This document shows positions 1 to 11,954 of a stretch of DNA of 64,000 nucleotides, piece after piece. Numbering within the stretch: position 1 is the first letter of the stretch; the number at the start of each line of letters is the position of its first letter. The stretch comes from Helianthus annuus (Eukaryota > Streptophyta > Magnoliopsida > Asterales > Asteraceae), in the NCBI RefSeq assembly GCF_002127325.2, contig NC_035433.2:91962033-92026032 (forward strand), given 5' to 3'. The notes beneath the pieces are model-generated. The model worked only from the letters and a program-made list of their open reading frames with translations, was not told where the DNA came from and did not search any database. A program made the translations under genes and the position numbers.

Positions 1-262
1 TCTAAGGCTAGAGTGTTCGTACAAATCCACATAATCGGACCAGTCACTCTTACCTGGGAACTCTTGGGGTGAGTGTTCACTTATAGGCGAGCATGTCTTC
101 GCGATACACTAATTCTGACCCACTTACTTTGAATAGACATTTCGTGTCGCTTGTTTGCTTTGCGATGCATAACCGCCATCTTTGCTTTTGTTGATTTTGC
201 TTCATCTCATTCTCTTCATCCAATCATCTCACTCGTTTCATTTCATGTTTTTCTCTTCTAGA
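1..262 (+). other. Leader of the first gypsy element
   Basis: Non-coding sequence lies between the unseen 5' LTR and the gag start. Its 3' end is a strong pyrimidine tract followed by TAG at 259-261, one base before the gag ATG at 263. This resembles a 3' splice site. Confidence 0.55.
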
Positions 263-1434
263 ATGCCTCCTCGACGCGACAACCAGATGCCGAGCTGGCA
301 GAAATTATTGCGCAGCAGATGGCTGCTCAATTCCCAAATCTCTTTGCTCAATGGAACCAGGCCAACAACAACAACAATGGTACATGCAAATACAAGGATT
401 TTAACTCGGCTAAGCCGCTCAAGTTTAGTGGTTCTGAGGGAGCAACTGGGCTTCTTCAGTGGTTCGAGAGCATCGAGAACACTTTCCGGCATGTGCAGTG
501 TCCTGACAATCGCAAGGTCGAGTTTTCTTCGAGTGTGTTTCAGAAGAGGGCTCTTACGTGGTGGAACGGGGTTATGAGAGATCAAGGTGCAGAAGTTGCT
601 CTAGCTCAGACATGGGCTGAACTGAGAGCTCTTATGATGAGGGAGTTTTGTCCTCGTCATGAACAACGAGCGTTGGAGAAAGAATTTGATGTTTTGAAGC
701 AAGATAGTGGCGAGCACAGGGCTTATACTGATAGGTTTGAGGAGTTGAGTCTGCTCTGCCCGACTATGGTTACCCCACTCGATAAGGCTATCGAAAGGTA
801 CATCGACGGCCTGCCTGACTCGGTACAAGACATCCTTACTGGTAGCAACCCTACCACACTCCGTCAGGCGATCGAGTTATCAGCGACGTTGACTGAGTCG
901 CAGATTCGAAAGAATAAATTACACAGGAAGGGTGACAAGGGCAAGAAGCAGTCGGCTGACAAGGAAGATAGCAAGAAAGGTCAAAACAAGAATGGAAAGG
1001 AGTATGGTTCATCAAAAAGGGCAAAGAAGCGTAAGGCTTCCCAAAACTATGCTGTCACTGCCCAAGCTAACCAGGCAGCTCCCAACCAGCCTCCAGCAAA
1101 GAAGCCCTACTCAGGAAGTGCACCTTTGTGCAATCAATGCAACAGTCACCATCAGCCGCAACATCAGTGCCGTTTCTGTACAAACTGTGGGAAGTCAGGT
1201 CATCTTGCCAATGTTTGTCGATTTGCTCAAAATTGCACAGTCCAGAACCCTGCTCAACAATTTGCTCAGCCTCTTGTGCAGGACCAGGGTCAAGCTGCAT
1301 GACCACAATACCCACCAGGTGCTTGTTATAACTGTGGGGATCTGACCCACTACAGAAATCGGTGTCCAAGACTAGCCAACCAGAACCAGAATGCAAACCA
1401 AAATCAGGCTCAGGCTCGAGGTCGAGTCTTCAAC
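263..1434 (+). pseudogene. gag: gag of first gypsy element, frameshift and stop
   Basis: This is the capsid/nucleocapsid part of the polyprotein. The ATG at 263 begins MPPRR, a start also seen in the gypsy element at 60669. The frame then shifts by one base near 288-295, apparently a 1-bp loss, and the conserved Gag body follows from about 303 (MAAQFPNLFAQW from 319). The core with KRALTWWNGVM is a retrotransposon Gag fold. Two cysteine/histidine knuckles are seen before a TGA at 1300-1302 (CNQCNSHHQ type near 1129; CTNCGKSGHLANVC near 1177). A third knuckle ([14 protein letters not shown], 1324-1365) follows in the same frame, and the frame runs on into pol. Both lesions look like ordinary decay. 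Whether the TGA is read through cannot be decided here. Confidence 0.85.
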
Positions 1435-4400
1435 ATGAATGCACAAGAAGCACAAGCAGACAACGAAGTGTTGAACGGTACGATCTTTATTAATAATCAG
1501 CCAACATCTGTTCTTTTTGATTCGGGTGCCGACAAGAGCTTTGTGTCATTGTCTTTTGAGACAATGCTTCGCGTGTCTAGAACGAAACTAGGTAAACCTT
1601 TGACAGTAGAGGTTGCCAGTGGTGAACCCATTGTTCTTAATTCTGTTCTACGCAACTGCCAGTTGAACCTTAACGACCATATTTTTCCTATTGACCTCAC
1701 GCCTATGCAACTTGGAAGCTTCGACGTTATTGTGGGAATGGATTGGTTATCTAAGCATCGCGCAGAGATAGTTTATTCTGAGAAGATTGTTCGTGTGCCG
1801 CTGTCGACAGGCGAGATCCTACAGGTTCGTGGTGAGAAGCCTGCCGGTGGTCTCAAACTCATGTCTTGTTTTAAAGCACGGAAGTATCTATGGAAGAAAT
1901 ATGTGGCTTTCTTAGCACATGTTACAGCAAATAAAGGCAAAGGTAAGTCTATTTCAGATATTCCTGTCGTTCGGGATTGTTCTGAAGTTTTCCCTGAAGA
2001 GTTACCTGGTCTACCTCCAGCACGCCAAGTCGAGTTCCGTATTGATCTCGTACCTGGTGCAAATCCCATTGCCAGAGCTCCATACCGTCTTGCACCGTCT
2101 GAGATGCAAGAATTATCTAAACAGCTTCAGGAGCTCTCCGACAAAGGTTTTATCCATCCTAGCTTTTCACCTTGGGGTGCTCCCGTTCTCTTTGTAAAGA
2201 AGAAGGATGGATCTTTCAGGATGTGTATCGATTATCGTGAGCTTAACAAGCTCACCATCAAGAATCGATGTCCCCTACCTCGCATTGATGATCTCTTTGA
2301 TCAATTGCAAGGCGCTTCTTACTTTTCGAAGATTGATCTGCGATCTGGATATCATCAACTCCGGGTGCATGAAGAAGATATTCCAAAGACAACGTTCCGT
2401 ACTCGTTATGGACATTATGAGTTCATAGTCATGCCATTCGGTTTGACTAATGCTCCTGCTGTTTTCATGGACTTGATGAATAGGGTCTGCAAGCCTTATT
2501 TGGATAAGTTCATCATCGTTTTCATTGATGACATTTTAATATATTCTAAGACGCGAGCTGATCATGAGCAACATCTTCGTCTTACTTTGGAACTCCTAAA
2601 GAAAGAGCAACTTTTCGCCAAATTCTCCAAGTGTGAATTCTGGCTTAAAGAAGTTCAATTCTTGGGACACATTGTCAACGGACAAGGTATTCATGTAGAT
2701 CCCTCCAAGATCAGTGCGATTAAGGATTGGGATACGCCTACTACTCCTACTAAAGTTCGTTCTTTTCTTGGTCTGGCGGGTTATTACCGCCGCTTCATTG
2801 AGAATTTCTCGAAGATTGCAGTTCCTCTAACTGCTCTAACTCAGAAGAACAAGCCATTTGATTGGGGAGTCAAACAAGAGGAAGCATTTCTGACTTTGAA
2901 ACAAAAGCTTTGCGATGCGCCTGTCCTAACATTGCCTGAGGGCAATGATGATTTCGTCGTTTATTGCGACGCATCTAAATTAGGTCTTGGCTGCGTCCTG
3001 ATGCAAAGAAACAAAGTCATAGCATACGCATCAAGACAGTTGAAGATACATGAGAAGAACTACACCACTCATGATCTGGAATTGGGTGCAGTTGTCTTCG
3101 CTCTTAAGATTTGGAGACACTATTTGTACGGTACAAAATGTGTGGTTTTCACAGACCACAAAAGTCTCCAGCATATCTTCAATCAGAAAGAACTCAACAT
3201 GAGACAACGACGTTGGGTTGAACTTCTAAACGACTATGACTGCGAGATTCGCTACCATCCTGGTAAGGCGAATGTCGTGGCCGATGCTTTGAGTCACAAG
3301 AAACGTACTAAGATTCATTGTGTACGTGTCCAATCTGTTATTCAACCTCAATCCGATATCCAAGCTTGTATTTCTCAGGCTCAACAAGCTTGTGTTTCAC
3401 AAGGTTTGATGGATAAGGAATTTCCTTATCACATAACACCTGCTCTTGAACTGAAGGACAATGGATCGTATTACTTCATGGACCGTTTGTGGGTCCCAAG
3501 CCAAGATAATCTTCGTACCTTGCTTATGGATGAAGCCCATAAGTCTCGTTATTCTATTCATCCTGGCTCAGATAAGATGTATAAGGATCTTCGTATACAG
3601 TATTGGTGGCCTGGTATGAAGAAAGACATTGCCTTATATGTATCAAAATGCCTTACTTGTCTTAAGGTTAAGGCTGAACATCAGCGTCCTTCCGGATTAT
3701 TGGAGCAACCGGAGATCCCAGTTTGGAAATGGGAAAACATTACTATGGATCTCATTACTAAACTCCCGCACACAAAGAAGGGTCACGATGCCATCTGGGT
3801 AGTCGTTGATCGTCTTACCAAGTCAGCGCATTTCTTGCCAATCCGTGAGGATTTTTCGGCTGACAAACTTGCTCAAATCTATGTGGATGAAATTGTAGCT
3901 CGACATGGTGTTCCTTTGAACATCATTTCTGACAGAGATGCTCGTTTCACTTCTCATTTTTGGAGAACCATGCAATCTGCTATGGGGTCTCAACTTAATC
4001 TGAGCACAGCTTATCATCCGCAAACGGATGGTCAATCTGAAAGAACAATCCAGACACTGGAGGATATGCTTAGAGCTTGTGTGATAGATTTTGGTGGTAG
4101 TTGGGATTCACATCTTCCATTGATTGAATTCTCCTACAACAACAGTTATCACTCCAGCATCAACATGGCTCCTTTCGAGGCTCTCTATGGTCGAAAATGT
4201 CGTTCACCAGTCTGCTGGAATGAGATCGGCGAGGCCCAACTTACTGGACCTGCCCTCATTTTAGAGACAACAGATAAGGTTAAGAAAGTTCGTGATAACC
4301 TTCAGACAGCTAGAAGCCGTCAAAAGAGTTACGCGGACCTAAAACACAAACCCTTGGATTTTCAAGTCGGTGATCGTGTATTACTTAAGGTCTCACCTTG

Positions 4401-4788
4401 GAAAGGTGTGATCAGATGTGGAAATGCACCTAGATACGTTGGACCATTCAAGATCGTCGAAAGAATCGGTAAGGTAGCCTACAGACTTGAGTTACCTCCT
4501 GAACTTGGAAATGTTCATCCAACTTTTCACGTGTCCAATCTCAAGAGGTGTTTAGCTGATGAGAACCTCCACATACCGCTTGACGAAATTCGTGTTGATA
4601 AAACATTGAAATTTGTTGAGAAACCGGTGGAAATCATGGAAAGTGAAGTCAAGTGGCTTAAACTCAAGCGCATTCCTTTGGTCAAGGTTCGATGGGAATC
4701 TAAGCGTGGACCCGAGTTTACTTGGGAACGCGAAGATCAAATGAAGGCGAAATATCCGCATCTGTTTCCACGAGTTTCCTCTAAATAA
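1435..4788 (+). CDS. pol: Pol polyprotein, Tekay-like (protease, RT, RNase H, integrase, chromodomain-like tail)
   Basis: This open frame of 1117 codons encodes the enzymes that copy the element RNA into DNA and insert it. Domains in order: aspartic protease with DSGAD near residue 29; reverse transcriptase with the catalytic [10 protein letters not shown] near residue 364; RNase H with [15 protein letters not shown] near residue 510; integrase with an HH-CC finger (SIHPG...CLTCLK) and the D,D,E triad in ITMDL, SDRDARF and [13 protein letters not shown]; and a C-terminal chromodomain-like segment ending [17 protein letters not shown]. The ATG at 1435 is only the first methionine after the gag stop at 1300. 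The natural product would be a Gag-Pol fusion in the same frame. No lesion is visible in pol. The tail and the domain order point to the Tekay/Del lineage. Confidence 0.93.
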   Translation: MNAQEAQADNEVLNGTIFINNQPTSVLFDSGADKSFVSLSFETMLRVSRTKLGKPLTVEVASGEPIVLNSVLRNCQLNLNDHIFPIDLTPMQLGSFDVIVGMDWLSKHRAEIVYSEKIVRVPLSTGEILQVRGEKPAGGLKLMSCFKARKYLWKKYVAFLAHVTANKGKGKSISDIPVVRDCSEVFPEELPGLPPARQVEFRIDLVPGANPIARAPYRLAPSEMQELSKQLQELSDKGFIHPSFSPWGAPVLFVKKKDGSFRMCIDYRELNKLTIKNRCPLPRIDDLFDQLQGASYFSKIDLRSGYHQLRVHEEDIPKTTFRTRYGHYEFIVMPFGLTNAPAVFMDLMNRVCKPYLDKFIIVFIDDILIYSKTRADHEQHLRLTLELLKKEQLFAKFSKCEFWLKEVQFLGHIVNGQGIHVDPSKISAIKDWDTPTTPTKVRSFLGLAGYYRRFIENFSKIAVPLTALTQKNKPFDWGVKQEEAFLTLKQKLCDAPVLTLPEGNDDFVVYCDASKLGLGCVLMQRNKVIAYASRQLKIHEKNYTTHDLELGAVVFALKIWRHYLYGTKCVVFTDHKSLQHIFNQKELNMRQRRWVELLNDYDCEIRYHPGKANVVADALSHKKRTKIHCVRVQSVIQPQSDIQACISQAQQACVSQGLMDKEFPYHITPALELKDNGSYYFMDRLWVPSQDNLRTLLMDEAHKSRYSIHPGSDKMYKDLRIQYWWPGMKKDIALYVSKCLTCLKVKAEHQRPSGLLEQPEIPVWKWENITMDLITKLPHTKKGHDAIWVVVDRLTKSAHFLPIREDFSADKLAQIYVDEIVARHGVPLNIISDRDARFTSHFWRTMQSAMGSQLNLSTAYHPQTDGQSERTIQTLEDMLRACVIDFGGSWDSHLPLIEFSYNNSYHSSINMAPFEALYGRKCRSPVCWNEIGEAQLTGPALILETTDKVKKVRDNLQTARSRQKSYADLKHKPLDFQVGDRVLLKVSPWKGVIRCGNAPRYVGPFKIVERIGKVAYRLELPPELGNVHPTFHVSNLKRCLADENLHIPLDEIRVDKTLKFVEKPVEIMESEVKWLKLKRIPLVKVRWESKRGPEFTWEREDQMKAKYPHLFPRVSSK

Positions 4789-4822
4789 ATTTCGGGACGA
4801 AATTTCCACAAGTAGGGGAGAC
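4787..4822 (+). promoter_or_regulatory. Pre-PPT hairpin and polypurine tract of first gypsy element
   Basis: AAATTTCGGGACGAAATTT (4787-4805) is an 8-bp perfect stem with a GGA loop overlapping the pol stop codon. It is followed by the purine tract AGTAGGGGAGA (4811-4821), the plus-strand primer, just before the LTR at 4823. The same hairpin is found before the PPT of the minus-strand element at 30501-30520. Confidence 0.8.
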
Positions 4823-5888
4823 TGTAACATTTGTGCTTGTAATCATTGTTAACAGTTCAATTATCAATAAAACAATGTTATTTGATCCCAATATTTGTTT
4901 GGTTGTGTTTTACATTTTTCGTGTTTTGACTTTTGTTTAATTTCAAACTCTACATCGTTTTCTGGAGGATTATACGCTAACTGGTGCTTAAACGTACTCA
5001 GTTTAACGCGACAAATACTCCGGAACATCAACATATACTCAACATACCTTAAATAACCTTTACATAACTTAGAAATAAGTTTTGAAGGCTTTGATATTGC
5101 AAAAACAAGTTAATTCGCTTACAGGGACTAAACTTGACAAACTGCGAAAGTATGCCAATTTGGACTGTAACGAACATTCCGGAACATGTCCATAAGTTAA
5201 ACATACCATAAATATCCTTTACATAGCTTAGAAATAGGCTTTGAGAGGTTTGGTATGCTAAAACAAACTTTTGGATCATTCAGGGACTAAAAGTGTCAAA
5301 AAGTGCACAAGTTTGCACTTTTGCGCATAACTTACGTTCTGAATACCTCCGGACATCCAAAAATTTATGTAAGCATCCTTATATTATGCCTTAGTGTATG
5401 GCATGAGAAAAATCCATTCGTCGCGCAATTTGGGTCGTCTTTCGCGCTTATGTGCATTCTGTCGTAATTAACCGAACATCGCGACCGTACGGCCAAACGA
5501 ACCGACATCCGACATATTTTTGAGCACATTTTAAGTTCCCTATACTTTAACTTCATTTTAGAGCTTTGAAATGGGGTTAACGGGGCTTAAACGGGTCAAA
5601 AATGCATCAAATACCAAGTTTTGGAGCTGCAGGGACCAAAACTGTAAATCTGCCAAACTAGGGGCTTACGGACCGTAAGCCAAAACCCATACGGTCCGTA
5701 AGGAGTCCCCAGTACAGTAGATTCATTGAATCCACTTGCAGTTGGCCTTTCGTTCGTTCAAGGGGCAATGCCCTTTCACCCAATCAAGAGCCAAGGGCCA
5801 GTATTCAGTAACCACAACATTTTGACAAGTGGACGCTTAGGATCGTGGCCCGATATTCAAGAAACGATCCTAACGGTTCTACTTTTCC

Positions 5889-5896
5889 TATAAATA
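5889..5896 (+). promoter_or_regulatory. TATA box of LTR
   Basis: TATAAATA followed by a C-rich stretch lies about 1.07 kb into the LTR. It is the only well-formed TATA box I noticed there. It would place transcription start near 5920, with a long R-U5. Confidence 0.55.
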
Positions 5897-6952
5897 CCCC
5901 CCCTGTTGCCAAAAACCCACACAATCTGATCAAAATGCTCTAAGTTGATGCCATTGCTTCATACCTGAGCTCTTTGATCTAGATTAGCATTCGGGGACCC
6001 TCCGTAAGTATTCTTTCGTTGTTTTATCCGCTTTTCGAGTCCGAAAGTCAACGTTTTGTTGACTTTCTGCATTGACCAGCCTATGGTCAACACGAAGTTC
6101 ATTAGAACTTCATAACGTGAGCGTGATCACGATGGTTATAGTCCGTAGTGACTATACCTACTGATTACCACGCTATCTAGGCTCAGTGACGAGTTGTAGT
6201 TTCGGCCAAAATGCGCATTCTTGCGTATTTTGTAACCAAACTACTCGTAGGCATCAAAGCCGTTTGTTTTGATGCCAAACCTGTTTTCTAAGCATGTTCT
6301 AACATGCTTAGCTCGTCACTTTTAGTTTAGTGCTTATATAGGGTCGTAAGGTAAGCGATCTAAACCATCGCTTATACTTTCGAACCCGACCCATTTGGTC
6401 GATCATTAGGATCCGACCAAACACAGTAGGTGACCATAGCTATAACCTTCCGAGGTTATGCCTTGTGGTCACGATGTTAGGCGTTCCAAACGCGTTCTAC
6501 GCGAACGACGCGTTAAGGTAGCATAAGCTACCTAAACGGGTCGTGATGGGTCGCAAGCACTTAGGTTAGGTTTCATTTTAGTATGTAGGCTTTGTTAAAC
6601 CATATTACACGAGTCTCCATACTCGTTTAGTTTACGAACCCGCATACTATCCGATCCTTCCGATTTGGTCCGGTATATTAACATAGCTACCTATTAGGTG
6701 TCGTTTGATATCCTGTGATCTTTAGAATTATCTGGTTATTATACAAGGAATTCAAAGCAATCTCAGGTGAGTACATTGAACCCCTCTTTTACTGTTTTCC
6801 AAAACTGTTTTGGGGTGAAACACATATGCCTATCTGTTACTTTCATGCTTTCCATGTTTTCACATCGTATATCTGCTATGCTCATTATTACGTTATAGTA
6901 CACGATTTCATTACATTTCACGCTATGTATGCCCATTGTGTGCGTACTTAGT

Positions 6953-7262
6953 ACATTGATTTACATTACATTTCTGTTGCATATGTTTACTCAGCATATG
7001 GACACATTGATTTACATTACATTTCTGTTGCATATGTTTACTCAGCATATGGACACATTGATTTACATGAACATTTCTGTTGCATATGTTTACTCAGCAT
7101 ATGGACACATTGATTTACATGAACATTTCTGTTGCATATGTTTACTCAACATATGGACACATTGATTTACATGAACATTTCTGCTGCATATGTTTACTCA
7201 ACATATGGGCACATTGATTTACATGAACATTTCTGCTTCGTATGTTTACTTAGCATACTTAG
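6953..7262 (+). repeat. Six tandem repeats of 51-52 bp inside LTR
   Basis: Units start near 6953, 7004, 7055, 7107, 7159 and 7211. Each reads ACATTGATTTACAT... then TTTCTGTTGCATATG and TTTACTCAGCATATGG. The first two are 51 bp; a 1-bp change (ACATTACATT to ACATGAACATT) makes later units 52 bp. Confidence 0.9.
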
Positions 7263-8476
7263 TACAATTGTTTACATCACATGCCTTCATTTTGTTAGCA
7301 TACATTCATTAACATTAGCTATGCCGTTCGTTAGTAGGTAGTGGTACCATAGGAATTGACAACTCCCGTTCCTGAAGTCCTGGGTTTGATAGGATTGTAA
7401 GGAATGACCGAATTCGATATACATAACTTAGATAAACCTTTAATTTGTTTAAGGGTTTATCGCCACAGTCTCAAGGCTTGGATGTATGCATATTTCACAA
7501 TACCGCATAAATGTTAATATCAATAGAGCATGCATTTTTCCACAGAACATAACGTTGATTTAAACCACGTTTTACTTCAACGACTTGTTTTGTGCATTTT
7601 ACATATGGTTTAAGTTGATACATTTCGCTTACCGTACATGATACATTTTGGGATACACATTACATGATTTTCATTGAACAATAAACAAGTTGACATTGAC
7701 ATACACATTTGGTGGTTTACATTGAACATAGACATTTCGACATGATTTACAAAATAACACTTGACATTTGGTTTATACATGAACAATTTACATGGTGGTT
7801 GGTTTGGGTAAATGATTTGAGTAACGTGGCGTATGTAATATGATACAAACATGGTGGATACGCCGCTAGTACTTCCTATATATAAATGTTTGTATAATAT
7901 TACATATCGTGGCGTTATCTAAGTCATTTCAGTTTAGACACATTACATTTTACACAAATAACATATTCTTCACAAGACATTATTTTCACAAACAACTTAT
8001 CTTATCAACTCACTTTACTTGGTTACTCGTTTAACCTTACACTTATTTATACACATCATCTTATGTTATCGTTTTTCAAATGGTTTACAAAGCAAGACAA
8101 ATTACAAGGTTCATGACTGACTGTTTTTAAACATTTCTTTAAAACTCAAGTCATGAATCCCACTTTCACAAAACCTATGTATCTCACAGGCATTTTTATG
8201 CTGACGTACCTACTTTCACATGTGTTTTCAGGAGCTGTTCCATAAGATGTTGATCACGATACTTGGGCGGACCTGTGCCTTAGAGACTAAAAATGAAGAT
8301 AGAACTAGTATAACTATGTTTTGAATTTTGTACTTCCTTTTAAGACAATGTAACACCCGTGTTTGATAAATAAAATGTAACTTTAATTTCCATGGTTGTA
8401 TAACAATTAATTCTGTCCACCACACTCCCCGGCGTTTCCGCCGTGGTTGCATGTTACACGCGGCCGGGGTGTGACA

Positions 8477-11400
8477 ATCTTCAATGATTTGGTTAAAAAT
8501 GTTGAAACAAAATCATTTTTACTGTTTCCAAGATTTTTGAGTTATTATTTTGAGAAAAAATTCAGTAAAGATGATATTGCGGTAATAAACCAAGGTGACT
8601 CTTTTCAAATAAACAGCTTAACTGCTGAAACATTTATAAGAATGTCAACACCTTGCAAAACACAAGCAGAGGTGCCTGAGCAGATTTTAGCAGCAAACAC
8701 TGCTCCTCAGGTATCTGCTGCTAAGCCCACTGCTCAAGGTGATCAAGGTAGCCAAACAACTGCCTTGAAACCCACACCTAAAATCACCAAAAAGCCACAG
8801 AAAAAGAAAAATCAAAAAACCCCCCAAACCCATCAAAAAGGCAACTCTAGAGGATGCGATACCAGAGCAACTGCCTGTGACAGCACAAAAGTCACAACAA
8901 ACCACTGCTGCTACTTCCTCACAGTAGTTGGTAAAAATATCTCAAACCCTAGCCGAAACTCTTCCTGTCTCTTCACAAAAAGAACAGGTTGTACAACAAG
9001 GGTCACCACATTATGATGCTCTGGAAGCACTCGTTTCCATCATCCACAGCCCAATACCCAGGGCAATTTCGCTTTCTAAACCTACCTTCACATCCCCAAT
9101 CCCCCAAACACCAAACTACTGTTAGATGCAATTGATTTGAACCTAGCACAAACCAGTCCTTCTCACTCACCTATTCATGAGAAAATACCTCAACATGAGA
9201 CTGGGCTTGATGTATCAATCCTTGCGAACCCACCAACACAACCTGAGGAGGTTACACCCCTTGAGTTACAAGTAACTCTTGGTGGTATTCTAAGTGAAGC
9301 AGCCACTACAAGTGTTGAACCTACAGGTTTACACTTGGACAGTGGTTACATCAATAAGACTTCCTTGGAGGCAATTCCTTCCATAACACCTCTGTTATCT
9401 GCTAGTGAGTTTGTATTAACAACTGGTTCCATCAAAAGATTATCAAGTGTTGAAGGAAGAAGACCCCAGTACCAAGAAAAAGGGGCATCAGTGGTTGATG
9501 TTAGGAGTACACTCCCTATCTCAACCTCTGATACAACCACCGCTAATGGGAAATCAGATGATCCCATTAAATTGGGTGATGATTTAAGGTACCAGGAATT
9601 GACGGAACGAGTTGAAAAACTGGATACATCTGTTGTAGAAATCAAAGAAATGCTGCAACAGCTGTTAACAGTTCGAATGGTACCATCCACTGCTGTTCCA
9701 CCTCAAGCACCTGCTCCACCACCAGCAGATGTTATAAATGAGCTCTGGAATCTTTTTTAACCATTTCTCCACCAACAACACTAGATGGCTGAGCAGCAGC
9801 ATGAAAAACATGTTCAAGAGCTCAAAAATACAATGGAGACTAGGTTCTAGGATACAAAAGATGACATCAAGACTATCAAGGCCCATCTATTGGCAACCAC
9901 TGGTACTGCTCCTCCAACAGTTCTGTTTATTGATGAAATCCCCACAGATAATGCCAAAAAGGGGGAGAAAATTAAGGAGTGGACAAGGAAAGGGATTGAT
10001 AATGGGTTGTATCTTGATCCAGAAAAGGATGCAATGCTCAGAAACATACCCTTTCCAGATGGAAGCAAAAAGGTTGATGTTACCCAGAATGCACTTGATG
10101 AAGGTGTCATAAGTGTAAAAAGGGATAGAGCGGCAAAGGATTTATCAAGATGAAATGAGGAGATGAGAGCTTTCATGAAGCTGAATGCGCAGTGTTGTTC
10201 TGGTGAAAAGGATGATCAAAATCCTGTTCCAAAAAGAAATCTTACTAGAAAAGTAAGGAAACCCAAATCCACACCATCCAGTCTTCCAAAACATACTTCA
10301 AAACCACTATCCAAAAGCCACCAACATCAAACCTCCACCCAAACAGCTGTTACAACCGCTGTTCTACCAACATATGCTGATACTTCAGTTGTTTCAACAT
10401 CTGCTCTCACTTCAACACACACCACTTCCACTGCCTTATCACCACCAAAAACAACATCTCCACCATCACTTCCTGCCATAAAGCAGAAGACAGCATATGT
10501 TAAAACATTTGTTGTAATGACAACAGTAGTTGAAACACCAGTTGTTTCAACAGTTGTTTGTCAGTCACAAACCACTGCCACTGCTCCATCCAAATCATCA
10601 TCTGCCTCTCCTAAAATAAAAAGGAGAAGGGTTATCATACCAGATGATGATTCTCCATCACCACCACCAACAACTTCAAAATCCCAAGCACTTGTCACAA
10701 TTCCAAAACCCATTCCTCTCTCTTCAGCTCAAAACCAAAAGCCATTACCTCCTGCAGGGGTTTTATTTCCTTTGGAACTCATAGCAGTTAGGGAAGAGAT
10801 CAAATCTTTCTATTATGAGGATGACCCTGCCAAAAGGAGTTTGCCATCAATCGAAGGATTTCCCAGGCCAAATAATATTGAAGAATATTTGAAAATCAAG
10901 GCCAAGCAGGCAGAGGATATCTTAATCAAAAATAAACATGGGAAATCTGATAAAGAATTCCAACAAAACTATCAGTTTCTACTCACACAGGTCAGATCTA
11001 TGGAGCAGTTCGCCAAAAATGTATGTCAGCAAATTTCTGAAAGGGCAGATGAGTCCCTGAGAAAAGACTACATTGAAAATATCATGACCTACAAGAAATA
11101 CAAGGGGGAGAAACATATGTACAAAAATTGGACCATTCCTGAGCTTGAAAAGGAAGTAGCTAGGATTCATGAAATGATTAAATATAAGGTCAAGAAGACT
11201 CCCCCTGAAAAATTCAAACAGTTTAAAGCTGACAAAGCCTTTGAGTTGAAGAGAATGAAAGAGGAGCTGATAGTTGCTGAATGTGGGTCAAGGAATTCTG
11301 TGTCAAAATAGGGAGAAGCTAGGGTCAGGGCCACCTATAAAAGGTTGGAGGAACTTAGGAAGAAAGATCCAACAGCTCCACAAAAACCTGACTACTCCAA

Positions 11401-11905
11401 AGTAGAGGTCTCAAAACGACCACCAAAGCTGCAAGCCAAAAGAACCACTGCTCCTACTGGTGCTTCCATCTACAAAAGAAGGAGTCAAAACCAGTTTGGT
11501 GCTGAAACAGTTCAAGATCTAATTGCTGGAAGTGACCTTGTAAAAGAGGGCATTATATTAATGATGAAAGAAGAATCTGAACTAGAACAATCTGCAAGTA
11601 CTGCTCAGCCAGTCATGAATAGGCCAGCATCACCAAACACCTCTACAAATAAATATCTCCCAAGAAACCCACCAGGCTCAAAAGTACTAAAGTGGAAAAC
11701 TGATAAACAGACCCACGTACTGACAGTGTTCAAGTCTAGTGGAGAAGTGAAGAAATTAACAAGGGAACAAGCTCTTGGCCAGAGTCTTGAAGATTTGCAG
11801 GATCTCCTTGATCTTCCACTTAGCAGGGATGATGATGATACAGATGCCTTAACCTTTGAATTGCAACTCAAAGGGCAAATAAGGGAACTGCTGATGAGGC
11901 AATAA
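8477..11905 (+). pseudogene. Decayed third (env-like position) ORF of SIRE-like element
   Basis: A long reading frame lies between the missing pol and the 3' LTR, the place of the env-like ORF in SIRE/Maximus copia elements. It starts within the ORF because the gypsy LTR cuts it at 8476. The frame shifts near 8838 and near 9110. From 9137 one frame continues to 11905 with in-frame stops at 9758, 9848, 10151 and 11309. It is rich in Thr, Pro, Lys and Gln. A short coiled coil (ERVEKLDTSVVEIKEMLQQL) is near 9610. The best-conserved-looking part is PLPPAGVLFPLELIAVREE through EKEVARIHEMIKYK (10740-11190), then a charged tail. I see no signal peptide or clear membrane segment in what remains. No function can be assigned; the SIRE ORF3 identity is inferred from position and style. 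Confidence 0.6.
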
Positions 11906-11954
11906 AGATCTACAATAATGAAGAGGTTTGGCATTATCTGTTCCAGGGGGAGAT

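Larger units (their letters stand above)
1..8476 (+). mobile_element. Ty3/gypsy element, Tekay/Del-like, 5' end outside window
   Basis: This is a chromovirus-type LTR retrotransposon that enters from the left edge. It has a leader, gag, pol in the order protease, reverse transcriptase, RNase H, integrase and chromodomain-like tail, then a polypurine tract and a complete 3' LTR. The 5' LTR and PBS lie outside the window, so the target-site duplication cannot be tested. It ends inside the third ORF of a SIRE-like copia element, so it was probably inserted there after that element. Gag is broken at two points while pol is open over 1117 codons, which suggests a fairly young but non-autonomous copy. 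Confidence 0.9.
4823..8476 (+). repeat. 3' LTR of first gypsy element (3654 bp)
   Basis: The LTR begins TGTAACATTT right after the PPT and ends GGGGTGTGACA, and sequence of a different element (SIRE ORF) starts at 8477. A TATA box lies at 5889-5896. A 51-52-bp tandem repeat lies at 6953-7262. The long LTR suits the Tekay group. No convincing gene is inside; the short ORFs are AT-rich chance frames. Confidence 0.88.

Noticed and set aside
1067..1396. Minus-strand ORF opposite gag/pol, and similar antisense ORFs (1773-2069, 9346-9690, 49316-49705, 59739-60041)
   Set aside because: They lie opposite well-supported coding frames and are biased in composition as expected for antisense shadows.
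6929..7341. Two overlapping ORFs encoding repeated HMFTQHMDTLIY-type peptides
   Set aside because: They are produced by the 51-52-bp DNA repeat inside an LTR and shift frame between units.
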